Shown here piece by piece: positions 24,279 to 33,159 of a stretch of DNA of 64,000 bases. The notes under the pieces are model-generated. The model did no database searches. It saw only the letters and a list, made by a program, of their open reading frames with translations, and had not been told where the DNA came from. The stretch spans positions 22,666 to 86,665 of the forward strand of contig JBKECH010000011.1 of NCBI GenBank assembly GCA_047974415.1, in the 5' to 3' direction. Made by a program: the position numbers and the translations under genes. The DNA is from JBKEAJ01 sp047974415. Lineage in GTDB: Bacteria > Bacteroidota > Bacteroidia > Bacteroidales > Prolixibacteraceae. Every line of letters starts with the position of its first letter. Positions within the stretch are counted from its first letter, which is position 1.

Positions 24279-27200
24279 ATGACAATAAGTAAGCATATAA
24301 AAAAGGTAATAGTTCTCGGATCGGGAGCTCTTAAAATAGGCGAAGCCGGCGAGTTTGACTATTCTGGATCGCAGGCACTTAAGGCACTAAAAGAAGAGGG
24401 TGTCAAGACGGTGTTAATCAATCCGAATATCGCTACAATTCAGACCTCAGAAGAAATAGCCGATAGGGTTTATCTACTCCCCGTTACTCCCGAGTTCGTA
24501 GAAGATGTAATAAAAAAAGAAGCACCGCAAGGAATTCTTCTTGCCTTTGGAGGACAAACAGCCCTTAATTGTGGAGTGGCACTTTTCGAGTCTGGTATAC
24601 TCGAAAAGTATAATGTTGAGGTAGTAGGGACTCCTGTGCAGGCTATAATCAACACCGAAGACAGAGATATTTTCGTTCAGAAACTTAACGAAATAGATGT
24701 CAAATCGGCAAAGAGTATTGCCACTAACAATATTGATGAAGCTTTCAATGCAGCTCATAAGCTGGGATATCCTGTGATTCTTCGTGCTGCCTATACCTTA
24801 GGAGGTTTGGGTAGTGGCTTTTGCGGAAATGATGCAGAACTCGAAAAACTGGCTAAAAGTGCTTTTGCATATTCGCCACAAGTCTTGGTGGAAGAGTCTT
24901 TAAAAGGTTGGAAAGAAGTAGAATACGAGGTTGTTAGGGATAAATACGACAACTGTATTACTGTCTGCAACATGGAAAATTTCGACCCTCTAGGAATACA
25001 CACAGGAGAGAGCATTGTTGTTGCACCATCGCAAACAATGACCAACAGCGAGTATCATAAACTTCGAGAGATATCAATTAGAATCATACGGCACATCGGA
25101 GTAGTGGGAGAGTGCAACGTGCAGTTCTCGTTAGATCCATATTCCGAAGATTATCGCGTGATAGAAGTAAATGCTCGCTTGTCGCGTTCGTCAGCATTAG
25201 CATCGAAGGCTACGGGCTACCCCCTGGCATTTGTAGCAGCGAAACTCGGCTTGGGCTACGGGCTACACGAGCTGAACAACTCGGTTACAAAAGTAACGAC
25301 TGCCTGTTTTGAGCCAGCTTTAGATTATTGCGTGGTGAAAATACCACGTTGGGACTTAGGGAAATTTTCGGGTGTTACCCAAAAGATAGGAAGCTCAATG
25401 AAGAGTGTGGGCGAAATAATGGCCATAGGCAGGACATTCGAAGAGGCAATACAGAAAGGTATAAGAATGACTGGAAACGGGATGCATGGATTTGTTGCTA
25501 ATAATAGTCGACTCGCTGTAAACGAGATAGATGCAGAATTAGCTAACCCTACTGATAAACGAATATTTGCCATTGCTAGCGCATTTGAGGAGGGATATAC
25601 AGTTGAAAAAATACACGATTTGACGAAAATTGATAATTGGTTTTTGTCAAGATTGGAAAATATATTTAGGATATCTAAGAGATTGGACAAGTCTGGTAAA
25701 ATTGAAAATATCGACACTTCTCTACTATTGGAGGCGAAGCAAGCGGGTTTCTCTGATTTCCAGATTGCTCGCCTTGCAGAAAAACCACAAGGAAAGCAAA
25801 TGCACGAAGCCTCGATTAGACTCAGATGTTATCGTAAAACACAAGGCATAACTCCTTGGATTAAGCAAATAGATACCCTTGCAGGCGAATATCCAGCACA
25901 AACAAACTATCTTTATACTACCTACCACGGCTCGGAGCATGATATTGAATTTGAAGAAGACGGCAAGTCTGTAATCGTACTAGGTTCGGGGGCTTATCGT
26001 ATTGGTAGTTCGGTGGAGTTCGACTGGTGTTGTGTGAGTGCAATAAATTCGGTGCAAAAATCAGCTTGCCGTGCTGTGATGATTAATTATAACCCAGAAA
26101 CTGTTAGCACCGACTATGATAACTGCGACCGTTTGTACTTTGACGAACTTAGTCTTGAACGAGTACTTGACATTGCCGACCTAGAAGACCCTAAAGGCGT
26201 AATTGTTTCGACAGGTGGGCAAATACCTAACAATCTTGCTCTTAAGCTTTATAGGCAGAAGGTGCCAATACTTGGAACATCGCCTATAAAAATTGATAAT
26301 GCAGAAGACAGACAAAAATTTTCCTCCTTGCTCGACGATTTGAATATCGATCAACCGCGGTGGAGCGAACTTTCTACCATCGACGATATTTATGCTTTTG
26401 TTGATAGAGTAGGTTTTCCCGTGCTTATCAGACCATCGTATGTATTATCGGGAGCAGCGATGAATGTGGTGTCAAATAAAGACCAACTAAAACACTTTCT
26501 AGAACTTGCTGCTGATGTCTCGAAAGAACATCCTGTGGTAGTGTCTGAATTTATTGAACAGGCTAAGGAAATAGAAGTGGACGCTGTTGCTGATAATGGC
26601 GAGGTTGTTGCCTATGCAATTTCCGAACACGTGGAGTTTGCTGGTGTTCATTCGGGCGATGCTACAATTGTGTTCCCTCCTCAAAAACTTTACGTAGAAA
26701 CCATCAGGCGAGTTAAGCGAATTGCTAAAGAAATTGCTAAAGCTCTAGAGATTTCAGGACCTTTCAACATGCAGTTCCTAGCTAGAGATAATGATATAAA
26801 GGTCATTGAGTGTAATCTTAGAGCATCAAGAAGCTTTCCTTTCGTGTCTAAGGTGATGAAAATTAACCTTATAGATATCGCTACAAAGGTGATGTTGAAA
26901 ATGCCTTACGAAAAACCAGATAAGTCTTTGTTTGAGCTTGATTTTGTGGGAGTTAAAGCTCCGCAATTCTCTTTCCACCGACTACTGAATGCAGACCCAG
27001 TTTTGGGAGTAGACATGGCATCAACAGGAGAAGTTGCTTGTATTGGCGATAATTTTTACGAAGCTATACTAAAATCAATGCTATCTGTGGGCTATAAAAT
27101 TCCTAAGAAGAATATTCTTATCTCCTCGGGCCCTGCAAAGAGTAAGGTCGAAATGCTAGAAGTGGCAAAAATCCTTGTCGAACGAAATTACTGCATATAC

Positions 27201-27518
27201 GCAACCGAGGGCACAGCGAAGTTTTTCCATGATAATGGCGTAGATGCAAAGATAGTATATTGGCCAGATGAATCAGATAGGAGCCCGAACACGCTAGACC
27301 TGATTAGGAATAAAGAAATAGAACTTGTGATAAACATTCCCAAGAATCACACAAAAAGAGAGCTGAGCAATGGCTATACAATTCGTAGGAGTGCAGTGGA
27401 CTACAATATTCCATTGATTACTAATTCAAGAGTGGCAGCTGCTTTTATACAAGCATTTTGCAAATATAGCAGAGAGGAGTTGCCAACGATTAGTTGTAAT
27501 GAATATTCGGTAAATTAA
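24279..27518 (+). CDS. carB: Carbamoyl-phosphate synthase large subunit
   Basis: A 1079-residue enzyme with two homologous ATP-grasp synthetase halves and a C-terminal MGS-like allosteric domain. The first half starts KVIVLGSGALKIGEAGEFDY and has GYPVILRAAYTLGGLGSG; the second half repeats it with SVIVLGSGAYRIGSSVEFDW and GFPVLIRPSYVLSGAAM. The last ~135 residues (KKNILISSGPAKSKVEM, IYATEGTAKFFHDNG) form the regulatory domain. Length and order after carA are normal. Confidence 0.98.
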   Translation: MTISKHIKKVIVLGSGALKIGEAGEFDYSGSQALKALKEEGVKTVLINPNIATIQTSEEIADRVYLLPVTPEFVEDVIKKEAPQGILLAFGGQTALNCGVALFESGILEKYNVEVVGTPVQAIINTEDRDIFVQKLNEIDVKSAKSIATNNIDEAFNAAHKLGYPVILRAAYTLGGLGSGFCGNDAELEKLAKSAFAYSPQVLVEESLKGWKEVEYEVVRDKYDNCITVCNMENFDPLGIHTGESIVVAPSQTMTNSEYHKLREISIRIIRHIGVVGECNVQFSLDPYSEDYRVIEVNARLSRSSALASKATGYPLAFVAAKLGLGYGLHELNNSVTKVTTACFEPALDYCVVKIPRWDLGKFSGVTQKIGSSMKSVGEIMAIGRTFEEAIQKGIRMTGNGMHGFVANNSRLAVNEIDAELANPTDKRIFAIASAFEEGYTVEKIHDLTKIDNWFLSRLENIFRISKRLDKSGKIENIDTSLLLEAKQAGFSDFQIARLAEKPQGKQMHEASIRLRCYRKTQGITPWIKQIDTLAGEYPAQTNYLYTTYHGSEHDIEFEEDGKSVIVLGSGAYRIGSSVEFDWCCVSAINSVQKSACRAVMINYNPETVSTDYDNCDRLYFDELSLERVLDIADLEDPKGVIVSTGGQIPNNLALKLYRQKVPILGTSPIKIDNAEDRQKFSSLLDDLNIDQPRWSELSTIDDIYAFVDRVGFPVLIRPSYVLSGAAMNVVSNKDQLKHFLELAADVSKEHPVVVSEFIEQAKEIEVDAVADNGEVVAYAISEHVEFAGVHSGDATIVFPPQKLYVETIRRVKRIAKEIAKALEISGPFNMQFLARDNDIKVIECNLRASRSFPFVSKVMKINLIDIATKVMLKMPYEKPDKSLFELDFVGVKAPQFSFHRLLNADPVLGVDMASTGEVACIGDNFYEAILKSMLSVGYKIPKKNILISSGPAKSKVEMLEVAKILVERNYCIYATEGTAKFFHDNGVDAKIVYWPDESDRSPNTLDLIRNKEIELVINIPKNHTKRELSNGYTIRRSAVDYNIPLITNSRVAAAFIQAFCKYSREELPTISCNEYSVN

Positions 27519-27535
27519 AAAGAAAACGTATAAAG

Positions 27536-28354
27536 ATGCTCCTGAAAAACATAGTGACAACTGTGGCTTATATTGCTACAACAGTCTTGTTGTACTTTGT
27601 GTTGAGGGTGCTTGTCATAGAGTTGTTCTACAAACAGGAGCTGTATTCGAACATGCTGATAGAGTCGTTTCTCTCTTGCTTGTTGGTTATTCTTACCGCA
27701 TTTCTGTTGCAGCGGTTTATATTGAAAGAGTCTTTTCGAGAAATTGGTTTTCGAGAGTTCTCCGCGAGGAGTGTTGTTAGAGCTTTGTTTACAGCCGTCT
27801 TTGTTTCTGGGGCTAGTTTCTTGGTGTATCTCCTGACTAAAAAGAGTAGTGCTGAAAAAGCCACTTGGCAGTGGGATGATTGGTGTGCGTATTTTGGTAT
27901 TGCTATTTTTCTTAGCATTGCCAGCGAAGTGATGTTTAGAGGGATAGTGCAAAGAATATTGAGCAAATCAATGGGCAAATGGGTGGCATGGATACTTGCG
28001 TCGCTAGCATTTTCCTTGACCTTTACTTATGGTTGTAAATTTTCAGTACAGCTCTTTACTAATTTTTTACTTATGGGTTTGCTACTTGGTGGGACATATA
28101 TGTATACCAACAATCTTGTATATCCTATATTCTTGCATCTGTTTATGAACCTATTTCACGGAGGCATGATGGGCATTAGTTTGTTGAGGAGAGATGCTAC
28201 TTTGCAATTCCTGAAAATGCCAGACTCTTATCTTAGTTCGATGATGCAAGAGTGGTCGGACTTGCAAGGTTCCTATGTCTATGGTTTTTTCTTTCTGATT
28301 GCAATTATTGTCGATGTTGGATACCGACATCATGTCGCACGACATTATAAATAA
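27536..28354 (+). CDS. CPBP-like intramembrane protein with degenerate active site
   Basis: A 272-residue polytopic membrane protein with about seven hydrophobic segments and the Abi/CPBP fold pattern. Motif 3, HxxxN, is intact (FLHLFMNLFHG, His201 and Asn205). Motif 1, normally EExxxR, reads SEVMFR (Ser130, Glu131, Arg135), so the first glutamate is lost. Motif 2, normally FxxxH, reads FSLTF (no histidine at 163). The protein may therefore be an inactive CPBP-family member or a variant metalloprotease. It starts 18 bases after carB and may be read through with it. Confidence 0.7.
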   Translation: MLLKNIVTTVAYIATTVLLYFVLRVLVIELFYKQELYSNMLIESFLSCLLVILTAFLLQRFILKESFREIGFREFSARSVVRALFTAVFVSGASFLVYLLTKKSSAEKATWQWDDWCAYFGIAIFLSIASEVMFRGIVQRILSKSMGKWVAWILASLAFSLTFTYGCKFSVQLFTNFLLMGLLLGGTYMYTNNLVYPIFLHLFMNLFHGGMMGISLLRRDATLQFLKMPDSYLSSMMQEWSDLQGSYVYGFFFLIAIIVDVGYRHHVARHYK

Positions 28355-28398
28355 CGAATTATGCTTTGCTTATAAATCAAATGTCGGCGGTATTTTTC

Positions 28399-28436
28399 CT
28401 TTGTGAATTAGCCATTTACAGGAGTAAGCTCCTAAC
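28399..28436 (-). repeat. Weak F1 remnant
   Basis: TTTGTGAATTAGCCATTTAC followed by AGGAGTAAGCTCC resembles the complement of the F1 central hairpin (TTTGCGAATTAGTCATTTAC, ACAAGTAAACTCC). Only the hairpin part is recognisable and the similarity could be partly fortuitous. Confidence 0.35.
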
Positions 28437-28473
28437 TTATGTTTCGATATAAACACATAAAAATAAAATAACG

Positions 28474-29130
28474 ATGAAAAAGAACACGGTAAATTTTTTG
28501 TTTTTGCTTACAATTACATTTCTTGTCGCCTGCAATTGGCAAGCCGAAATTACATTAACAACACAAGTTTTGAATGAGAAAAACGAGCGCTATGATTTCA
28601 AAGCAAAATACCCACAGTTTGGCATTACTGTCTTAGATGATAGCATTTCAGACAAAGTAAACTCCTACTTGGATAGGTGCAATAAAAAATCGGCAGAGCA
28701 GGTTCATGAAGAGTGGTTTAGACCCTTCGAGGTGATTATTAGTAGCAGAGAATCGGTGCTAGAAAATCGTTATGTTTCGGCAAATATGAAATGTTATTAC
28801 TTTGCAGGAGGAGCACATGGAACTACCTTAAATCATACATTCAATTACGACACAAAAGCTAAGCATTTCTTGACTATTGATGACGTGCTAGGCACAGACT
28901 CCATGCAACTAGTACAGCTGGTAAAGACCAGATTGAAAGACCAAATCGGAGATATGAATTTTGTTGATGATGGTGTAAGAGGAGTTTCGAACCTGTCGAA
29001 ATTTTTAATTTCCGACAAAGGACTAGAGTTTATATTCGATCCCTATGAGGTAGCTGCATATGTGTATGGAGTAGTGTCAGTGTCGGTGTCTTTCGACGAA
29101 TATCCGTTTAATGTTGAGCGAAAGGATTAG
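28474..29130 (+). CDS. DUF3298 (RsiV-like) lipoprotein
   Basis: A 218-residue lipoprotein (signal ending FLVAC, Cys20). The body follows the DUF4163/DUF3298 layout of RsiV-type periplasmic proteins: an N-terminal strand region (YDFKAKYPQFGITVLDD), the YFAGGAHGTTLNHTFNYD motif, LTIDDVLGTD, and the C-terminal FIFDPYEVAAYVYG. In Bacillus, the RsiV homologue binds lysozyme; here there is no anti-sigma or membrane segment, so a binding or stress-related role in the envelope is only a guess. Confidence 0.75.
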   Translation: MKKNTVNFLFLLTITFLVACNWQAEITLTTQVLNEKNERYDFKAKYPQFGITVLDDSISDKVNSYLDRCNKKSAEQVHEEWFRPFEVIISSRESVLENRYVSANMKCYYFAGGAHGTTLNHTFNYDTKAKHFLTIDDVLGTDSMQLVQLVKTRLKDQIGDMNFVDDGVRGVSNLSKFLISDKGLEFIFDPYEVAAYVYGVVSVSVSFDEYPFNVERKD

Positions 29131-29157
29131 ATGCGTGCGTAATTTGTATACTAAATG

Positions 29158-29178
29158 GTGACTGTTCATAATGTCAGG
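29158..29178 (+). repeat. F1 left-end fragment fused to rsgA remnant
   Basis: The 21 bases from 29158 match the F1 left terminus as seen in copy 4 and the consensus at 19 positions (GTGACTGTTCATAATG, then TCAGG). The ATG of the truncated rsgA reading frame is the ATG within this terminus (ATAATGTC). Confidence 0.5.
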
Positions 29179-29629
29179 CGTTGGCAAGAGTTCTTTAATC
29201 AATAGTTTGATTGACAATAACAGCTCTCAGACATCGCACATTAGTGATACTACAGGAAAGGGAAGACACACAACAACTCGTAGAGAAATGTTTTTGCTGG
29301 CGAGTTGTGGGATTCTGATTGACACGCCGGGGATGCGAGAGTTTGGCATTACATCTGCTAGCAACGAAACACTGTCTGAGATTTTTGACTTATCAGACCA
29401 CGAAGGATGGTGCCAATTTAATGACTGTACTCACACTTCCGAACCTGGGTGCAGTATATTGCAAGCAATTGAAGATAGACGTATTTCGGAAGACTCCTAT
29501 AATATTTTTTTGAAGCTACAACGAGAATCGAAATATTATGCAAGGTCCGAACATGAAAAACGTAGGCAGGTGCGAGAGTTTGGGCGGATTGTAAAAGAAG
29601 CTCTAACGATAAAGAGAAGTTTGAAGTAG
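29171..29629 (+). pseudogene. rsgA: Truncated ribosome small-subunit GTPase RsgA
   Basis: The 152-residue frame contains only the C-terminal half of RsgA. Present are the G1 loop (SGVGKSSLINSL, lacking its first Gly), the G2 region HTTTRREM, G3 DTPGMREFG and the zinc motif CQFNDCTHTSEPGC (Cys81, Cys86, His88, Cys94). Missing are the N-terminal OB-fold and, because RsgA is circularly permuted, the G4 and G5 guanine-recognition motifs, so it cannot be a normal GTPase. An in-frame TGA at 29159 precedes the ATG. Upstream sequence matches an F1 repeat end rather than rsgA. A functional copy probably exists elsewhere. Confidence 0.8.
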
Positions 29630-29630
29630 A

Positions 29631-29665
29631 TATAAAGCCCCAGTTAATCATGCTGGGGCTTTATA
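29631..29665 (+). terminator. Perfect-stem terminator after rsgA remnant
   Basis: TATAAAGCCCCAG and CTGGGGCTTTATA form a perfect 13-bp stem with a nine-base loop; the A/T-rich outer arms give a T-rich tail in both directions. It probably terminates the original rsgA transcript. Confidence 0.85.
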
Positions 29666-29670
29666 TACTT

Positions 29671-29840
29671 ACCTACGGGTAGCTGGGCATTTGGATGTGG
29701 CGGGCAGTTCAAGTCTGATAAAACAAGATCTTTGGCGAGCGAAACGAAGCATCACCACAGCGGGCAAAAAAGCCCGCAAAATCCTTGCTTTCAGGAGGAT
29801 AGGAAATCGCAACGAATGAACTAATGCTTGTTTTAGGTTT
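29671..29840 (+). repeat. F2 intergenic repeat, copy B (170 bp)
   Basis: The core TTCAAGTCTGATAAAACAAG, then CTTTGGCGAGCGAAACGAAG matches copy A (CTTCAAACCCGATAAAACAAG, CTCTGGTGAACAAAGCG). The right end AATGCTTGTTTTAGGTTT corresponds to the AATGCATATACTGGGTT end of copy A. The length equals copy A. The ends are more decayed than in copy A. Confidence 0.6.
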
Positions 29841-29935
29841 AAAAAGTAAACTCCTAATGCTCAAAGCTCTGGAAGATCTACTTTCACAAGGCAAAAGTAG
29901 ATGTCAAAATATTCTCTACCTTCTGCTCATAAACA

Positions 29936-29946
29936 GTGTCTGTCGA
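29936..29946 (+). repeat. Short F1 left-end fragment
   Basis: GTGTCTGTCGA matches the first nine or so bases of F1 (GTGTCTGTC) and then runs straight into the end of the GH123/DUF6067-like gene, whose stop codon is at 29950-29952. Very short, so chance cannot be excluded. Confidence 0.35.
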
Positions 29947-29949
29947 GAA

Positions 29950-32910
29950 TTATTCTATCAATATCAAATATCCTTTTTTACTAGCAATTGTAATTTCATC
30001 TGAGGCGGCAAACTCGCATGCAGACTGGAAATCTTGCACCTCAGGGACAATCAGTCTTGCTTCTGAGGAAGGTATCCCTAGCCTATTCCAATCAATCTCC
30101 AGTTTAATTTTCTCACTCTTTTCAGACCAATTACCTATAGCTACTAAAGCTCTACCTTCTAGTATGTAAGTAGTTATCTTAATATTACGATTATTGCATT
30201 TAATCGCAGGATTTTTATCCCAGAAGCCTTGCATTTTAGCATTTTCAATATTAAAATCATCCCATATTCGCCATATTGGTCTAGGATCACAAATGACTCC
30301 ATCTGTCTCCCATGGATGTCTGACTGTCATTCCATAAACCATGCCTAACCACCTATTACCGCCTCTATGTAGCATATCACCCATTAGTCCAAAAGGGATT
30401 CCTGAAACTTCTACCAACCAATTTTCGGGAGACATTTCATTGTACATAAAACTTTCTCCAAACCAAAGCTTATCAATAAAAGGGAAAAACTCCGCATACT
30501 GGGTAGCTGGGCCTTTCGAGAATCCTGTATTTGAGTGTAAATCCATAATACACCCAGACTTAGTGTCGTCCAGCACCTTACGCATACGCTTTAGTGTCCG
30601 CCTATCATACGAAACATCATCAAGATAGAGTCCGTCTATGTCTACATTTTCAACCAACCATCTCAGCCCCTCAATATAATAGTTATACCAACGAGAGCCG
30701 CCATAGGCATTTACAATAGATGCATCTGCACTTTTATCAGGAAACCACTGATACCACTGTGGATTATAATCATCGACAAAATGTTCTTGTAACCAAGGAT
30801 ATCCTCCTCCTTTGCCATCACCTAATATTTCATGACCTAAGCTACGAAGTGCCCACACCTCTGTAGTATAGTTACTTAACTCTCTGACAGTATTGTATAT
30901 TTTCACTTTTTGTCCTTTATTATGCATGTATTTAACAAACGTCTTCATTTTGTCAACTCCAATAAAGGGGTAATTTATGTGGGGATTGTATTCGTTAGCA
31001 TGGTGCACATTAATAATTTTTACTCCTGCGTCAAAGTCGTTTTTACTTGGACTTGGTTTACTTCCATTGTGATAGTAACGGTCTGAGAACTGGCTTTTAT
31101 AGTTAATATCTTTTACTGGTGTTAACAACATTGACCACTCAAATTCTAACACTTCTCCTTTTTTCAGATTCCGTTCGCCACTATACACTACAGCTCTTGT
31201 CTCATTTCGAGAACTTTCAATCTTAAAACCACCTTTATTATCGTTGTACCATGATTTGGGATATTCTGGATGATAGAGGTTCAATAGGGGTCCACTATAA
31301 TCTCCTCCTCGCAACTCACACCAAATCCCAGCGTTGGTGTTTCCAATCCAAAAGCTATCATGCGGACCATCCCATGTTGCAGAATGTTTTTTAGGCACAG
31401 ATGTTCCTGGGAGACCCATTCCCATCATATACTCTGCAATCTCGCGTTTAATGGGAATCTCCAAACGGATGTCATGTACTACTATCGGATTTAATGCTAC
31501 AAGTTTTACTTTATAATTAATATGGGCATCCGATTCTATTGTGCCTATGGCCTTAAGTCTGAAATTGGCTGAAACACTTTCCCAGGCTCCTTGCACTAAC
31601 CCTTCCGTATCTTTCAAGACTTCTATGTCTTGTGTAATTCTGAATATTTCTTGTCTGTTGTCAGCATGCACACCAAAGGAAATTGGCCGACTAAGCATCT
31701 CGACACCATTAACATTAATAGAACTTGGGAATTTATCAGGTCCAATAGCCAGAGTCTTCCCTGTAAATTTAAAACTATTTCCCCCTTGCACAGATATAGG
31801 ATTATAAGCCTTAGTGGGTTTATTATCTATTCCTAGGGTCGAATTCAGCCACCGTAGGCGCGAATGTCGCCACAGTTCGCTGTCACCACGGTCGGCTAAT
31901 ACCTCTTCAGAAATATTAATACTGATGTTAACTGTTTGAGCAGAACAGCCCTTTGCAGCTACAATCACTTCTCCTTTGTATTCTCCAGACGCAATCTTTC
32001 GTGGTATATCAACCCCTATCCAAAGAGGCTGAACATCTCCTTGTTTAAGATTAATTTGCTTTTTAAACGGTGTCCCACATGGGTCTATGCCCCCTGTATT
32101 AAAGCATGTTAAGGCCGAGGATGATATTTCCATTTTGTCCCCTTTCAATGTAGAAAATTTGACGTTCAAATCTTCAATATCCTTTTGTGACGCCCAAACT
32201 CCCAACTGAAAAGTGTAGTATTCATTCTTTTTGGCATCTCCTTCAAATATATCAGAAGGTCCACTTTGTATCCATTTTTGAGGGATGTTGTCCAGCATCC
32301 GAATAGGGTCTCTACGGCTTTCAGGAAATATTATAAAATCAGTCTGACTAAGCTCCTTTAGTATTTCCTTCTCAGATTTCAGAGCTACTATCTCCATAGG
32401 ATAGAAGTTGTCAAAGTCAGTTCGAGCCTGAAATTCCAACAAGTAAGCGCTGTCTATATTGTCTTCTTTTTCAAGCCTTCTTAACCATTCTCCATCAGGG
32501 GCATTCTCTGGTTTTAAATAATCTTTGTTATAAAACCCATTTTCTTTTTGCACCTCATAAGGTAGGTAATAAAAATAATACGTTCCCATCTTTCTCACTG
32601 GTCCGAAACAGAGTTTACAAACTTCGTTATCAACCCTTAACCTATGTATGTTCTGTATAGTATCACCATCTTCATGTATAATTACAAATCGCTTATTTGT
32701 TATTTTTCTATCATGCCTACGCCAAGTGAGATTTATTGAAAGAGCCTCTGCTGGATGCTCAACATTAAGTACTGCTCTATGATTTCCGAGAGATTCTTCC
32801 CAAGGTATGTTAGCAACAGAGTAATTATGTTTACTCGACGTTCCACAGGCTATTATAAAAGTAAGCGCTGGCAATATGCTTACTAACAAGACATTTCGTT
32901 TATTTTTCAT
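29950..32910 (-). CDS. GH123-like/DUF6067 glycoside hydrolase-domain lipoprotein
   Basis: A 986-residue lipoprotein (signal ending FIIAC, Cys22). The N-terminal half has a beta-sandwich with YYTFQLGVWASQKDIEDLNV, as in GH123-type N-terminal domains. A TIM-barrel half follows, with INVHHANEYNPHINYP, NVDIDGLYLDDVSYDRRTL and CIMDLHSNTGFS, then a C-terminal beta domain (TTYILEGRALVAIGNWSEKS). Asp residues of LYLDD are the best catalytic candidates, but no reaction is established. It is downstream of the PUL 1 hydrolases yet separated from them by 419 bases of repeats, and is flanked by inverted F2 copies, so it may have its own promoter and history. Confidence 0.65.
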   Translation of the reverse strand: MKNKRNVLLVSILPALTFIIACGTSSKHNYSVANIPWEESLGNHRAVLNVEHPAEALSINLTWRRHDRKITNKRFVIIHEDGDTIQNIHRLRVDNEVCKLCFGPVRKMGTYYFYYLPYEVQKENGFYNKDYLKPENAPDGEWLRRLEKEDNIDSAYLLEFQARTDFDNFYPMEIVALKSEKEILKELSQTDFIIFPESRRDPIRMLDNIPQKWIQSGPSDIFEGDAKKNEYYTFQLGVWASQKDIEDLNVKFSTLKGDKMEISSSALTCFNTGGIDPCGTPFKKQINLKQGDVQPLWIGVDIPRKIASGEYKGEVIVAAKGCSAQTVNISINISEEVLADRGDSELWRHSRLRWLNSTLGIDNKPTKAYNPISVQGGNSFKFTGKTLAIGPDKFPSSINVNGVEMLSRPISFGVHADNRQEIFRITQDIEVLKDTEGLVQGAWESVSANFRLKAIGTIESDAHINYKVKLVALNPIVVHDIRLEIPIKREIAEYMMGMGLPGTSVPKKHSATWDGPHDSFWIGNTNAGIWCELRGGDYSGPLLNLYHPEYPKSWYNDNKGGFKIESSRNETRAVVYSGERNLKKGEVLEFEWSMLLTPVKDINYKSQFSDRYYHNGSKPSPSKNDFDAGVKIINVHHANEYNPHINYPFIGVDKMKTFVKYMHNKGQKVKIYNTVRELSNYTTEVWALRSLGHEILGDGKGGGYPWLQEHFVDDYNPQWYQWFPDKSADASIVNAYGGSRWYNYYIEGLRWLVENVDIDGLYLDDVSYDRRTLKRMRKVLDDTKSGCIMDLHSNTGFSKGPATQYAEFFPFIDKLWFGESFMYNEMSPENWLVEVSGIPFGLMGDMLHRGGNRWLGMVYGMTVRHPWETDGVICDPRPIWRIWDDFNIENAKMQGFWDKNPAIKCNNRNIKITTYILEGRALVAIGNWSEKSEKIKLEIDWNRLGIPSSEARLIVPEVQDFQSACEFAASDEITIASKKGYLILIE

Positions 32911-32930
32911 TCCGTATTTTTAATTAAATT

Positions 32931-33072
32931 GTGTCTGTCCATAATGTCGGGAGTCTGAACTACGAAGTTAAATATAAAGGCTTGCCAAACTTTGTGAATT
33001 GGGAGTTTACTCGTGTAAATGACTAATTCGCAAAGTGAGCATAACGCAGATATTGGACTTTATAGACGACTC
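32931..33072 (+). repeat. F1 intergenic repeat, full copy 7 (142 bp)
   Basis: A near-consensus copy: left end GTGTCTGTCCATAATGTCGG, central hairpin with arms CTTTGTGAATTGGGAGTTTA and GTAAATGACTAATTCGCAAA around TCGT, right end GGACTTTATAGACGACTC followed by TA. Confidence 0.88.
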
Positions 33073-33159
33073 TAAATAGATACAAAGTCAACGTTCATGT
33101 AAACATCCTTATTTCCACATGCTGTTCAGTATATACTGTTTTGTAAAAGTATCTTCTTT

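Larger units (their letters stand above)
29630..29949. other. Intergenic region between rsgA remnant and PUL 1
   Basis: This 320-base gap contains a terminator (29631-29665), an F2 repeat (29671-29840) and, directly before the stop codon of the next gene, a short F1 left-end fragment (29936-29946). The rest (29841-29935) shows nothing recognisable. Confidence 0.6.

Noticed and set aside
29709..29894. A 61-codon minus-strand reading frame
   Set aside because: It is within and beside F2 copy B and has no counterpart in the other copies.
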